DNA of 64,000 bases from Fibrobacteria bacterium. Lineage in GTDB: Bacteria; Fibrobacterota; Fibrobacteria; UBA5070. Positions 16,910 through 25,343 of this stretch are shown here, piece after piece. Position 1 is the first letter of the stretch. Every line of letters begins with the position of its first letter. Under the pieces are notes generated by a model. That model saw nothing but the letters and a program-made list of their open reading frames with translations. It ran no database searches and was not told where the DNA came from. The position numbers and the translations under genes were made by a program. The stretch is taken from the NCBI GenBank assembly GCA_020633825.1, contig JACKCV010000002.1:124001-188000 (forward strand). The letters run 5' to 3'.

Positions 16910-18304
16910 ATGAGCCGAATCGCGATCCACGACGTCGTCGTCGTCGACGACATCCTCGAAATGGCCGAGGCCCTGCGCGACCTGCTCCAGGCCGAGGGCA
17001 TCTCCGCCGAGGCCGTGAACGACCCCACGGTGGCCTTGGCCCGGGCCCGGGACGGGAAGGCCAGGGTGATCCTGTCCGACGTCAACATGCCCGTGATGAC
17101 CGGGCTCGAACTGGTCCGGGAGATCCGCAGGGCGGACAACTCCGTCCCGGTGCTCCTGATCACCGCCTTCGCGCGCTTGGAGGACGCGATGGACGCCGTG
17201 CGCGCCGGGGCCTACCACTACCTGACCAAACCGGTGCGCGACGAGGACCTGCTGCTGTGGGTCCGTCGCGCCCTGGAAGAAGTGCGGATGCGTCAGGAAT
17301 TGGCTGGTCTGCAGGGGCAGGACGAGACCTTGCGATCGCACAACGCGCGCATGCAGCGCATGCTGTCGCAGATCCCGCGACTGGCGCAACTCTCCGGGAC
17401 GGTCCTGGTGACGGGGGAGTCCGGCACGGGGAAGGAGCGCGTGGCGAGGTCCCTGCATTTCCTGTCCCATCGCGCGGAGAAGCCTTTCGTTCCGGTCAAC
17501 TGCGGGGCGATCCCGGAAAACCTGATCGAATCCGAGCTGTTCGGGCACGAGGAAGGCGCGTTCACCGGTGCGATGAGGAATCGGGAGGGACTTCTCCGGG
17601 TAGCCGGCGAAGGGACGCTCTTCCTCGACGAGATCGGCGAACTGCCACTGCTCATGCAGGCGAAATTGCTTCGCGTCCTCCAGGAGGGAACCTACCGTCC
17701 CGTCGGAGCCGGACGGGAGAAGGCGTTCGAGGCGCGCGTGGTGGCGGCCACCAACCGCGATCTCGCCGAGGAGGTGCGCCGGGGTCGATTCCGCGAGGAC
17801 CTCTTCTACCGCTTGAATGTCATCCCCTTGCACCTGCCTCCCCTCCGGGAGCGTCCCGAGGACATCGTGCCTCTCGCCCAGCGCTTCCTGGATCGCCATT
17901 CCCGCAGGGCGGGAGGGGAAGTGAGGAAATTGTCCAGGGACTCCCGCGACCTCCTGGAGCGACATCCCTGGCCGGGGAACATCCGCGAACTCGCCAACGC
18001 CATGGAGCGGGTCGTGGCCTTCGCGGAATCCGTCACGATCGAGCCGTGGGACCTCGAATTCCTCGCCCAGGGCCAAGCGCGCCTGGCCGGAGAGAACCCT
18101 CTCACGATGGATTGGCCCTCCCTGGAGGAGTTGGAGCGCCGATACATCGACCGCGTCCTCCGGAGGACCGGCGGGCATCGGGGACGCGCCTGCGAAATCC
18201 TCGGGATGGATCCGAAAACACTCTACCGGAAGCTCCAGAAATCGGGCGAACTGGGGGATGGGTCGGGCAGGATGCCCGATTCCTCCGCAGGGGAAGAGGA
18301 TTGA
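16910..18304 (+). CDS. NtrC-family sigma-54-dependent response regulator
   Basis: 464 residues. The receiver domain (5-120) has phospho-acceptor Asp57 in 'VILSDVNMP' and a Lys in 'YLTKPV'. The AAA+ domain (about 145-380) has Walker A GESGTGKE, the sigma-54 contact loop GAFTGA, Walker B 'LFLDEIGE' and 'HPWPGNIREL'. A Fis-type helix-turn-helix follows (about 405-445, 'GRACEILGMDPKTLYRKL'). It activates RNA polymerase holding sigma-54. A near-perfect sigma-54 promoter lies just downstream (18332-18350), making the small lipoprotein a likely target. Confidence 0.95.
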   Translation: MSRIAIHDVVVVDDILEMAEALRDLLQAEGISAEAVNDPTVALARARDGKARVILSDVNMPVMTGLELVREIRRADNSVPVLLITAFARLEDAMDAVRAGAYHYLTKPVRDEDLLLWVRRALEEVRMRQELAGLQGQDETLRSHNARMQRMLSQIPRLAQLSGTVLVTGESGTGKERVARSLHFLSHRAEKPFVPVNCGAIPENLIESELFGHEEGAFTGAMRNREGLLRVAGEGTLFLDEIGELPLLMQAKLLRVLQEGTYRPVGAGREKAFEARVVAATNRDLAEEVRRGRFREDLFYRLNVIPLHLPPLRERPEDIVPLAQRFLDRHSRRAGGEVRKLSRDSRDLLERHPWPGNIRELANAMERVVAFAESVTIEPWDLEFLAQGQARLAGENPLTMDWPSLEELERRYIDRVLRRTGGHRGRACEILGMDPKTLYRKLQKSGELGDGSGRMPDSSAGEED

Positions 18305-18331
18305 AATACGGGGCTTGTTGCTGATTTGTCA

Positions 18332-18350
18332 TTGGCACGAACGATGCTTT
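18332..18350 (+). promoter_or_regulatory. Sigma-54 (-24/-12) promoter
   Basis: TTGGCACGAACGATGCTTT: the -24 GG (18334-18335) and -12 GC (18346-18347) are separated by exactly 10 bp, and seven of eight -24 positions plus the TGC core match the consensus TTGGCACG-N4-TTGC. It begins 28 bp after the sigma-54 activator gene stop and serves the lipoprotein gene at 18407. Confidence 0.85.
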
Positions 18351-18363
18351 ATTCCGTCCCAGA

Positions 18364-18377
18364 GAGACATTTGTCTC
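18364..18377. repeat. Inverted repeat at predicted transcript start
   Basis: GAGACA-TT-TGTCTC, a perfect 6-bp inverted repeat about 5-18 nt after the expected sigma-54 start site. It could be an operator or a 5' mRNA hairpin. Confidence 0.45.
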
Positions 18378-18406
18378 ACGAAACACCACTCCCACAAGGA
18401 TTCATC

Positions 18407-18580
18407 ATGAAGAAGTTCGCCTTCGCCGCCGTCGTTGCTCTCACCTTCGTTGCTTGCCAGAAGAAGGAAGAGGCTGCTCCCGTCGTCGACACCACCGCCG
18501 TGGCCGCCGCTCCCGCCGACTCCGCCGTTGCCGACTCCGCCAAGGTCGACTCCGCCGTCGTCGATTCCGCCAAGAAGTAA
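18407..18580 (+). CDS. Small Ala/Asp/Ser-repeat lipoprotein
   Basis: 57 residues. A lipoprotein signal ends V-A-C (Cys17). The mature part is a charged KKEE followed by repeats of Val-Asp-Ser-Ala, ending DSAKK. No folded domain is expected. It resembles a short flexible lipid-anchored peptide, such as a spacer, a tether or an envelope-stress product. It is the only gene between a sigma-54 promoter and a hairpin, so the two-component pair upstream probably controls it. It was not matched to a named family. Confidence 0.75.
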   Translation: MKKFAFAAVVALTFVACQKKEEAAPVVDTTAVAAAPADSAVADSAKVDSAVVDSAKK

Positions 18581-18587
18581 TTGGGCC

Positions 18588-18604
18588 GCCCTCCTTCGGA
18601 GGGC
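18588..18604 (+). terminator. Hairpin after small lipoprotein gene
   Basis: GCCCTCC-TTC-GGAGGGC, a perfect 7-bp stem 8 nt after the stop. The nearest T-run (six T) comes only at 18641-18646, so it may be a two-part terminator. Confidence 0.5.
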
Positions 18605-18696
18605 TGTCGCGATTCGAACCTCGGATCCTCGGATTCGGGGTTTTTTCGTATCTGCCGTTTAGATTTCGAGATCCAACCCTGCGGAGGATTTTCAGC

Positions 18697-21414
18697 ATGA
18701 AGCGTCCTGTCAAGATCGTCGCCATCCTATTGGTCGTCGCCGCCGTCGCCGCGGGGGCCGTGGCTGGAGCCCTGGCGGTGCTGTTTCCGCCCCAGAAGGT
18801 GAAGGAACTCGTGTTGGAGAAGGCTGGGCACGTCCTGCATCGCGAGGTGAAGCTCCAAAGCGCCTCCCTGCGGTTCTTCCCCTTCCTGGGGGTCTCCCTG
18901 GAGGGGTTCGAAGTCGCCAACAACCCCGACAGCGGGTTCGCGACCGCCCCCCTTGTCAGCCTCAAGAGCCTCGATGTGAAGCTCTCGACCATGTCGCTCC
19001 TGCGCATGGCGCCCGTCGTGGACGGGATCGTCCTGCAGGAACCGCGCATCCGCGTCGAGATCCTGGCCGATGGCAGGACGTCGTTGGACGGACTGGGAGG
19101 GGACCGCACCCCCAAAAAGGCGCCCTCCAAGTCGGATTCCGTCAAAGCCCTGCGTCTGCCCTTCCCGCTTTCCGTGCGCAAGGTCGCCATCGAGGATGGC
19201 AGCGTGGCCTGGCTCGATCGCCGGGACGGTCGGGAAGTGGTCCTGGGGGACATCGACCAGGAGGTCTCCCTGCAGACCGACGCCGCTCTGGAGAACGTGC
19301 ACACCGTCGGACGCCTCGATTTCCAGGATGTATCGGTTTCCGGCCCCGGAATGCCCGTGCGCAAGGGGGGCATCCACCTGTTCGTGGCGCACGATCTGAA
19401 CCTCAACCTGCCCGGAGCGGTGGTGGAGATCGCCTCGATCAAGGCCGGTGTGCAGGACATGTCGGTCGAGATTTCCGGGAAGGCCAGCAACATCCTCCGT
19501 TCTCCCGGGATTGACCTGCGCGTGCGTACCGCCGAACCCATCGACTTGAAGAAGCTCCTGGCGGAGGTTCCCAAGGAGGTGTCGCCGGAACTTTCCAAGC
19601 TGTCCCTGCAGGGGGCTTTCGACATGGACCTCACCGCCCGGGGCGAAGTGGTGGCCGGGTCGGTGCCGACCGTCGACGGGACCATGCATGTCCGCGGGCT
19701 CTCCGCTTCGGTGCAGGGGGTTCCCGCCCGCCTCGAGAATTTCGGGATGGCCATCCATCTCCTGGGGACCACGACGGTCGAGATCGACTCCACGTCCTGG
19801 ACCCTCAACGGGGACAAGGGGCATCTGCTCCTGGCCATCGACAGTCTTCCCGTCGGTGGCGATTCCCTGAGGGTGCCGGTGCTGCGCAATCTGGATGCCC
19901 AGGGATCGGTGGACCTCGCCGCTTTCGCCCAGGTCGCTTCTCCGCTGGCTCCCGTTCTCGACACCCTCTCTCCCTCCGGGACGGTGATCTGGAAGGTCGC
20001 CGCCAAGGGGCGTCTCGATCCCGCCAACCCCACGGGGCTCGCCGTTTCCGGGGATGTCGGATTCAAGGGCGTCGAGGCTTCCCTGCCGGGCGCCGCCGAT
20101 CGCATGAAGGTCAACGGGTCCTTCGGACTCGACAACACCTCCGCGAAGCTGGATCTGGCCGTTGTGTCCGGCCCCACGGACCTCGACGTGAAGGGGCGTG
20201 TCGTCGACTGGCTGGTCCTGGCTCTGCCCAAATTGGCCTCCGCTCGTGTCGCCAAGGCCGACCTCAAGGTGAAGTCCACCCTGATCGATCTCGACCGCCT
20301 CCTGCCGCCGCCCGACACCAGTTCGACGCCCGCAGCTTCCTCGAAGCCGCTGGAGCTTCCCAAGCTGCCGCCGATCTCCCTCCAGGCGACCTTCGACGCC
20401 TCGACCATCAAGCTGATGGGGCTGTCGATCACGGGGATCCGCAGCCGCACCGACCTGCAGGGCGGGAAATTGGTGGAGACCATGGACGGGTCCGTCGCCA
20501 AGGGGCGGATCCGTCAGGATTTGACGGCCTCCCTGGGCGATCCGTCGAACCTTTCGGCGAAGTTCTCCACCAACCTGACCGGGGTCCAGATGCACGATCT
20601 GCTGGTGGCGGTGAAGCCTCGCCTTCCCAAGGGGCTCATCACGCAGATGGCCGACAAGATCTTCGGCACGGGCAACGTCGCCGTCACGGGTTCCGTCGAC
20701 GGTCCCCCTTCCCGGATCGAATCCCTGCTGCGCGCCGACCTCTCGATGGACCTCAAGGACGGGAAGCTCGTCGACGTGCCGCTGTTCACCCGCCTGGGCC
20801 AGGGCATGAAGAAGGTCTGGTCGGGGGCCCCGTCCCTGGAAGTCCTCGAGTTCGCCTCGATGGTGCTCACCGCGCAGTTGCGCGACGAGCGCATCGAGAT
20901 CAAGGACATGACCATGGATGGAGCGGACATCGGGCTGATCCAAGTCAAGGGATTCATCGCGAAGGACCAGTCCCTGGATCTGAAGGTCGACACCCACATG
21001 CCGGAAGCCGCGGGAGGCGCCTTGCAAGGGGGTGCGGGAGTGGTGGTCTCCGCGAGCGGTCCGGTGGCATCCGCCCTGGGGATCGATCCCGGCCAGGCTC
21101 TTCCGCAGGACGACCAGGGCCGCGTCATCCTCGCCTGGACCGTGACCGGCACCTTCAACGACCCCAAGGTCCGTCCCGATGCCAAGGCCCTGACCGACGG
21201 AGCGAAATCGGCGGCCAAGGCGGCGTTGGACGCGGCCAAGGCCAAGGCCGAAGCCGAAGCCAAGCGGGTCAAGGACGAAGCCGAAGCCGAGGCACGGCGG
21301 ATCAAGGCGGAGGCGGAAGCCAAGGCCAAGGCGGAAATCGAATCGCGCAAGAACGAGGCGACGAACAAGGCCAAGGATGCCGTGAAGGGGCGCTTGAAAG
21401 GCTTCGGTCTCTGA
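18697..21414 (+). CDS. AsmA-family protein
   Basis: 905 residues. One N-terminal membrane helix (about 5-30) is followed by a long beta-rich region with AsmA features: 'LFPPQKVKELVLEKAGHVLHREVKL' and 'FPFLGVSLEGFEVAN' at the N-end, and 'DLTASLGDPSNLSAKF'-type repeats and the AsmA-like 'MADKIFGTGNVAVTGSV' near the C-end. Family members (AsmA, TamB, YhdP) are periplasmic bridge-like proteins involved in phospholipid transport to the outer membrane. The last 80 residues are an Ala/Lys/Glu coiled coil, which is not typical. The start follows a GGAGGA ribosome-binding site. Confidence 0.85.
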   Translation: MKRPVKIVAILLVVAAVAAGAVAGALAVLFPPQKVKELVLEKAGHVLHREVKLQSASLRFFPFLGVSLEGFEVANNPDSGFATAPLVSLKSLDVKLSTMSLLRMAPVVDGIVLQEPRIRVEILADGRTSLDGLGGDRTPKKAPSKSDSVKALRLPFPLSVRKVAIEDGSVAWLDRRDGREVVLGDIDQEVSLQTDAALENVHTVGRLDFQDVSVSGPGMPVRKGGIHLFVAHDLNLNLPGAVVEIASIKAGVQDMSVEISGKASNILRSPGIDLRVRTAEPIDLKKLLAEVPKEVSPELSKLSLQGAFDMDLTARGEVVAGSVPTVDGTMHVRGLSASVQGVPARLENFGMAIHLLGTTTVEIDSTSWTLNGDKGHLLLAIDSLPVGGDSLRVPVLRNLDAQGSVDLAAFAQVASPLAPVLDTLSPSGTVIWKVAAKGRLDPANPTGLAVSGDVGFKGVEASLPGAADRMKVNGSFGLDNTSAKLDLAVVSGPTDLDVKGRVVDWLVLALPKLASARVAKADLKVKSTLIDLDRLLPPPDTSSTPAASSKPLELPKLPPISLQATFDASTIKLMGLSITGIRSRTDLQGGKLVETMDGSVAKGRIRQDLTASLGDPSNLSAKFSTNLTGVQMHDLLVAVKPRLPKGLITQMADKIFGTGNVAVTGSVDGPPSRIESLLRADLSMDLKDGKLVDVPLFTRLGQGMKKVWSGAPSLEVLEFASMVLTAQLRDERIEIKDMTMDGADIGLIQVKGFIAKDQSLDLKVDTHMPEAAGGALQGGAGVVVSASGPVASALGIDPGQALPQDDQGRVILAWTVTGTFNDPKVRPDAKALTDGAKSAAKAALDAAKAKAEAEAKRVKDEAEAEARRIKAEAEAKAKAEIESRKNEATNKAKDAVKGRLKGFGL

Positions 21415-21500
21415 GCCCTCGATCCTCTTCCGCGGGGGCGCATGCCCCCGGTCCCCTTCCCGGTCTGCGTCTCGAGGCCTCCACGCGCCGCCGGATCTTC

Positions 21501-22142
21501 GTGGGGGATGTCCACGGGTGCTTCGACGAACTCCAGGATCTGATCGAAGAAGTCGGCTGGAGCCCCGAGGACGAATGGATCCTGGTGGGGGACCTTCTCA
21601 ACAAGGGGCCCGATTCCCTCGGCGTGCTCGAATGGGCGAAGGATTCGGGAGCGCGGACCTTGTTGGGAAACCACGAAGGGAAGTTGCTCTCCTGCCTCGA
21701 CAAGCCCCACGAGTCCTTGACATCCAAGGAGAGGGCTCTGCTGGCCTCCCTGGGGGAGAGTCCGCAGGAATTCGGGGATTGGATTCGAACCTGGCCGCGA
21801 TGGATTGAATGGCCGGACCTGGTGGCCGTCCACGCCGGACTGGAACCAGGGGTCTCCCGGCTGGAAGCCATGCGCGAGCGCATCGTCCTGACTGTCCGGA
21901 CCTGGGATGGGTGTGGGGAGGAGCTCGATCGCATCGGCGATCCCGCCTGGTACGCGGTCGTCGACTGGCCGGTTCCGGTGGTCTTCGGGCACTGGGCCGC
22001 GGGGGGATTGGTGGATCTTCCTGTTTGCAAGGGCCTGGACACCGGATGCGTCTATGGTGGAAAGCTCACGGCCTGGAGTCCCGACGAACATCGGTTCTGG
22101 CAGGTCCCCGCCCATCGGGAATGGATCCCCTTCCGGGACTGA
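21501..22142 (+). CDS. Metallophosphoesterase (ApaH/PrpA-like)
   Basis: At least 213 residues. Calcineurin-like motifs are present: GDVHG (residues 2-6), 'VGDLLNKGPDS', 'LLGNHE', 'VHAGLEPG' and 'FGHWA'. This group includes diadenosine tetraphosphatases and Ser/Thr phosphatases. GTG 21501 is the nearest standard start but cuts off the first beta-strand (RRIFV) that precedes GDVHG in the family. The frame is open back to 21411, where a CTG overlaps the AsmA stop (CTGA), so the true start is probably upstream and non-standard. Confidence 0.75.
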   Translation: MGDVHGCFDELQDLIEEVGWSPEDEWILVGDLLNKGPDSLGVLEWAKDSGARTLLGNHEGKLLSCLDKPHESLTSKERALLASLGESPQEFGDWIRTWPRWIEWPDLVAVHAGLEPGVSRLEAMRERIVLTVRTWDGCGEELDRIGDPAWYAVVDWPVPVVFGHWAAGGLVDLPVCKGLDTGCVYGGKLTAWSPDEHRFWQVPAHREWIPFRD

Positions 22143-22244
22143 ACCGATTCCGGACCCCGGGATCTCCTCGATGACCTTCGGAGAGGTTCGAGCAGGCTCG
22201 CTCGGTCGACCGCCGAGGATCCGATGCGTTTTTAGGTTGGAGCC

Positions 22245-22985
22245 ATGGATACCATGCGGATCGGATTGGCCCAGTTGGATCAGGCCTTCGAGGACAAGGA
22301 GACCACCAAGGCGAGGATCGCTGATCTTCTCGGGGGGGATCCCATCGATCTTCTGGTGTTGCCGGAGATGACTCTCACGGGGTTCTCGATGGATTCCCGG
22401 CAGACCACCCTCACCGCGGAAGACCACGCTTGGTTCCAGGACCTGGCTCGGCGCGGCGGCCACGCCATCATCTACGGCGGGGTCGAAGACGGATGCAATT
22501 GCTTGAACCTGGTGGATCGTCGGGGGCTCCGGGCCCGTCCCTACGGAAAGCGCCACCTGTTCGGGCTGGGTGGGGAGCGCGAGGCTTACCTTCCCGGATC
22601 GGACCGGATCGTGTGGGAGCTGGAGGGGTGGAGGATCCTTCCCGCGGTCTGCTACGATCTGCGGTTTACCTACCACTTCTGGGACCTCGCGTCGGAAATC
22701 GACGCAGTGGTCGTTTCGGCCAATTGGCCGGCCTCCCGCCGCGGGCACTGGAGGGCCTTGCTACAGGCCCGCGCCATCGAGAACCTGGTTCCCGTGCTGG
22801 GCTGCAACCGAATCGGGCGCGACCCGATGGTCCGCTACTGCGGCGATTCGCTGGTCTTCGACGCCATGGGGGAGGTCGTGGCCGATGCCGGAGCGGAAGC
22901 CACGCTGCTGCGCTGCACGTTGGAACGCGAGCGGACTCGCGAGGTCCGCAGGAAACTCCCCTTCCTGAACGATCGCCTGGCCTGA
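22245..22985 (+). CDS. Carbon-nitrogen hydrolase (omega-amidase-like nitrilase)
   Basis: 246 residues of nitrilase superfamily. The catalytic triad is Glu41 ('LPEMTLTGF'), Lys102 ('YGKRHLFG') and Cys136 ('AVCYDLRF'). 'SANWPASRRGHWRALLQARAIEN' matches the NIT2/YafV omega-amidases that hydrolyse alpha-ketoglutaramate and related amides in the cytoplasm. The length is slightly short for the family (250-280). A second ATG at 22254 is a possible start. It stands alone, convergent with yicC. Confidence 0.85.
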   Translation: MDTMRIGLAQLDQAFEDKETTKARIADLLGGDPIDLLVLPEMTLTGFSMDSRQTTLTAEDHAWFQDLARRGGHAIIYGGVEDGCNCLNLVDRRGLRARPYGKRHLFGLGGEREAYLPGSDRIVWELEGWRILPAVCYDLRFTYHFWDLASEIDAVVVSANWPASRRGHWRALLQARAIENLVPVLGCNRIGRDPMVRYCGDSLVFDAMGEVVADAGAEATLLRCTLERERTREVRRKLPFLNDRLA

Positions 22986-23055
22986 AGCGGCGCGCGTCCA
23001 CCCTCCCGATGGCCCCGACCCGAAGGGGGACGCGGGGGAGCGACGGAACCGCGGA

Positions 23056-23937
23056 TCACTCCAGGTTGAGCCCCTGTTCCCGGATGGCCTCGAGTTCTTC
23101 CTTCATGGAGATCACCAGGGACGTGATGGCCGCCTCCTGGCACTTGGAGCCGGTGGTGTTGGTTTCACGAAGCATCTCCTGCAGCAGGAAGCCGATGCGC
23201 TTGCCGACGGCTCCTCCGTCCCGGATGGTCTTCCGGAATGCGGCGATGTGGGTCGCCAGGCGTGTCATCTCTTCCTGGACATCCAGGCGTTCCGACATGT
23301 GGCCGATCTCCTGGGCGATGCGGGCCGGGTCGATTTCTCGTCCATCGAGATATTCCGCGATCCGTGCCTCGAGGTTCTCCCGGACCTTCTCCAGATGGGT
23401 CCGGGCGAGGGCCGGGATGGACGTGGAGGCTTCCTCGATGCGGTCGAGTCGGGCGAGGATGTCGGATTCCAGGCTCGCGCCCTCGCGCAGGCGGAAGGCG
23501 TCGAATTCCGACAGGGCAGTCGCGAGCGTATCGAGGAGCGGTTGGCGGAAGGCTTCGATGGAGGGCTCGGCTTCGGTTTCCGGGCGCCGGGACCCGGCCC
23601 AGGCGAGGACATCGGACAGGGTGACCGATGCGGCGGGGAACCCGGCGGCTTCGGCTTCGAGGCGAAGTTCCTGCGCGAGCTTGGCCAGGTGTCCCGCACC
23701 CTTGGATGGAGTGCTGGATCCGAGTTCCTCCATGTTGGCCGAAACCGTGAGGGAGCCGCGGCCGACCTGGCCCGCCAGCGCTTCCCGCAGAGCCGGTTCG
23801 AGAGGATGGAGCATCCGCGGCAACTTGATCTGGGCTTCCAGGAACCGGCCGTTGACCGAGCGCAGGTCGAGGGTGATCCGGTGGGTGGAGGTCTCGACGG
23901 ACGCGGTCCCGTATCCTGTCATGCTGCGAATGGCCAT
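23056..23937 (-). CDS. yicC: YicC family endoribonuclease
   Basis: 293 residues, starting at 'MAIRSMTGYG', the conserved YicC N-terminus. The C-terminal DUF1732 block 'DGGAVGKRIGFLLQEMLRETNTTGSK' ends in 'VISMKEELEAIREQ'. YicC/YloC proteins are stress-related endoribonucleases. In many bacteria the gene precedes gmk, but here it is alone. It is divergent from the respiratory operon across a 245-bp AT-rich region that holds regulatory sites. Confidence 0.93.
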   Translation of the reverse strand: MAIRSMTGYGTASVETSTHRITLDLRSVNGRFLEAQIKLPRMLHPLEPALREALAGQVGRGSLTVSANMEELGSSTPSKGAGHLAKLAQELRLEAEAAGFPAASVTLSDVLAWAGSRRPETEAEPSIEAFRQPLLDTLATALSEFDAFRLREGASLESDILARLDRIEEASTSIPALARTHLEKVRENLEARIAEYLDGREIDPARIAQEIGHMSERLDVQEEMTRLATHIAAFRKTIRDGGAVGKRIGFLLQEMLRETNTTGSKCQEAAITSLVISMKEELEAIREQGLNLE

Positions 23938-24093
23938 CGGGAGGGCTCCTTGGAAGAACGATCGTGGGTTGGTCGGAGCCCAAAGGTACCTCCACCCGGA
24001 CGATCGATTCCCGAGTTCTTTCCCAGAGGGAAAGCATGATCGGGGCGATTCTATAAGGTGGATCTTTTCATCTGTCAATCAAGAAATGCGTGG

Positions 24094-24110
24094 TGCGACA
24101 AATTGCCGCA
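24094..24110 (+). promoter_or_regulatory. RegA/PrrA-type operator upstream of respiratory operon
   Basis: T-GCGAC-AAATT-GCCGC-A, an interrupted palindrome matching the GCGNC-N5-GNCGC box of the redox regulators RegA/PrrA/RegR. It lies about 75 bp before the first gene of the Rieske/cytochrome b operon. A RegB/RegA-like pair is encoded at the far end of that operon. Binding is inferred. Confidence 0.55.
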
Positions 24111-24129
24111 TTGTTCATCGGGGGCAAGT

Positions 24130-24141
24130 CAATGATCATTG
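24130..24141. promoter_or_regulatory. Perfect 12-bp palindrome in respiratory operon upstream region
   Basis: CAATGATCATTG reads the same on both strands. It lies 41 bp before the ATG at 24183 and 19 bp after the RegA-type box. It is a plausible operator for a dimeric regulator, but no family is assigned. Confidence 0.4.
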
Positions 24142-24182
24142 CTAGCCAACGATGACCGCCCAAATCCACGGAAAGGCGACCC

Positions 24183-25343
24183 ATGATTGACCCTCTTCTC
24201 CGCATCGGAGGCGCCCTGGTGATGGCCGGGAACATGCCTCCGGCGGATTCGCTCGCGCTCCCGGCTCCGGTCTGGCTCCTCAAGACCCTGCACGACCTCA
24301 CCCTCGCCTTGCACTTCGGTGCCCTCCACCTCCTGGTGGGCGGATTGGCCCTGGTGGTGGTCTGGAACCTGGTCGGTCATCTGCGCAAGGACGAGGCGAC
24401 CCGCAGGTCTTCCGAAGTGGTCGCCCGGAAACTCCCCGTGGTGACCACCTACGTGATCAACCTCGGGGTTCCACCGCTCCTGTTCGCCCAGGTCCTCTAC
24501 GGCCAGGCGCTCTACACCAGTTCCGTCCTGATGGCCGCCTGGTGGTTTTCCGCCGTGTTCCTCATCATGGGCGCCTACGCGATCCTGTACCGCATGGCCT
24601 ACCTGGCCGACAAGGAGCGCCCGTTCTGGTGGTGGGCGATCGCGGCCGCGGCGGTCCTTTCCTTCGTCGGACGTCTCTTCTCCGGAAACATGACCCTCAT
24701 GCTGCGCTCCGAGTCCTGGAACGCCCTCTACGCGGCCGATCCCCACGGCATGTCGCTTCCCGCCGATCCCACCACCTGGCCCCGCCTGATCCTCATGTTC
24801 CTTTCCTTCATCGGATTGGGAGCCCTGGGCACGTCCCTGTGGGCCAACATCGACAATGCGCGCGGAGTGGCCGCGGCGTTGCGCCGCAAGAGCGCCCTGG
24901 TCGCGGTGGTGGTCCTTCCCGCCGTGCTGTTCGCGGGGCTGCGAGCCATGGGGGTCCAGCCCGTCGGTGTGCAATCCGCGGTCTTGGGATCCCCCCTGGG
25001 ACATGCGCTTTCGTGGGTCTGGATCGGCTCCATCGCCACCGCCTTCCTGGTCGCCGCCGCGCTGGCCTGGAAACCCGTCGGTTGGATCTCCTGGTTGGGG
25101 ACGGTCCCCGCCTTGGGAGCTTTGGCGAGCCTGACCATCGTCCGCGACCTCGTTCGCGATGCCACGCTCGGTCCGCAAGGTTTGGACGTCTGGGCCTCGG
25201 TGGTGCACACCAACTGGACCTTGGTCTGGATCTTCCTCGTGACCCTGGTCCTGGGGCTCGCCTTCGTGGCCTGGATCGGCGTCGTCATCGGGCGCGCCAC
25301 ACCCGCATCCTCGCTCACTTCCGCGGAGGGATCCCATGTCTGA
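24183..25343 (+). CDS. Polytopic membrane protein, bd-oxidase subunit I-like, first gene of bc-type operon
   Basis: 386 residues with about nine hydrophobic helices. The first helices contain spaced His ('LHDLTLALHFGALHLLVGG'), and the fold pattern suggests a distant relative of cytochrome bd subunit I; the similarity is weak by eye. There is no CxxCH. It overlaps the Rieske gene by 8 nt, so it is part of the same transcription unit as Rieske, cytochrome b and a second bd-like protein. A quinone- or heme-binding membrane subunit of that complex is the best inference. Regulatory sites upstream are at 24094-24141. Confidence 0.65.
   Translation: MIDPLLRIGGALVMAGNMPPADSLALPAPVWLLKTLHDLTLALHFGALHLLVGGLALVVVWNLVGHLRKDEATRRSSEVVARKLPVVTTYVINLGVPPLLFAQVLYGQALYTSSVLMAAWWFSAVFLIMGAYAILYRMAYLADKERPFWWWAIAAAAVLSFVGRLFSGNMTLMLRSESWNALYAADPHGMSLPADPTTWPRLILMFLSFIGLGALGTSLWANIDNARGVAAALRRKSALVAVVVLPAVLFAGLRAMGVQPVGVQSAVLGSPLGHALSWVWIGSIATAFLVAAALAWKPVGWISWLGTVPALGALASLTIVRDLVRDATLGPQGLDVWASVVHTNWTLVWIFLVTLVLGLAFVAWIGVVIGRATPASSLTSAEGSHV

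Noticed and set aside
18608..18640. tRNA-like T-arm (GGTTCGAATC on the minus strand)
   Set aside because: No matching T-stem, anticodon arm or acceptor stem could be folded around it.
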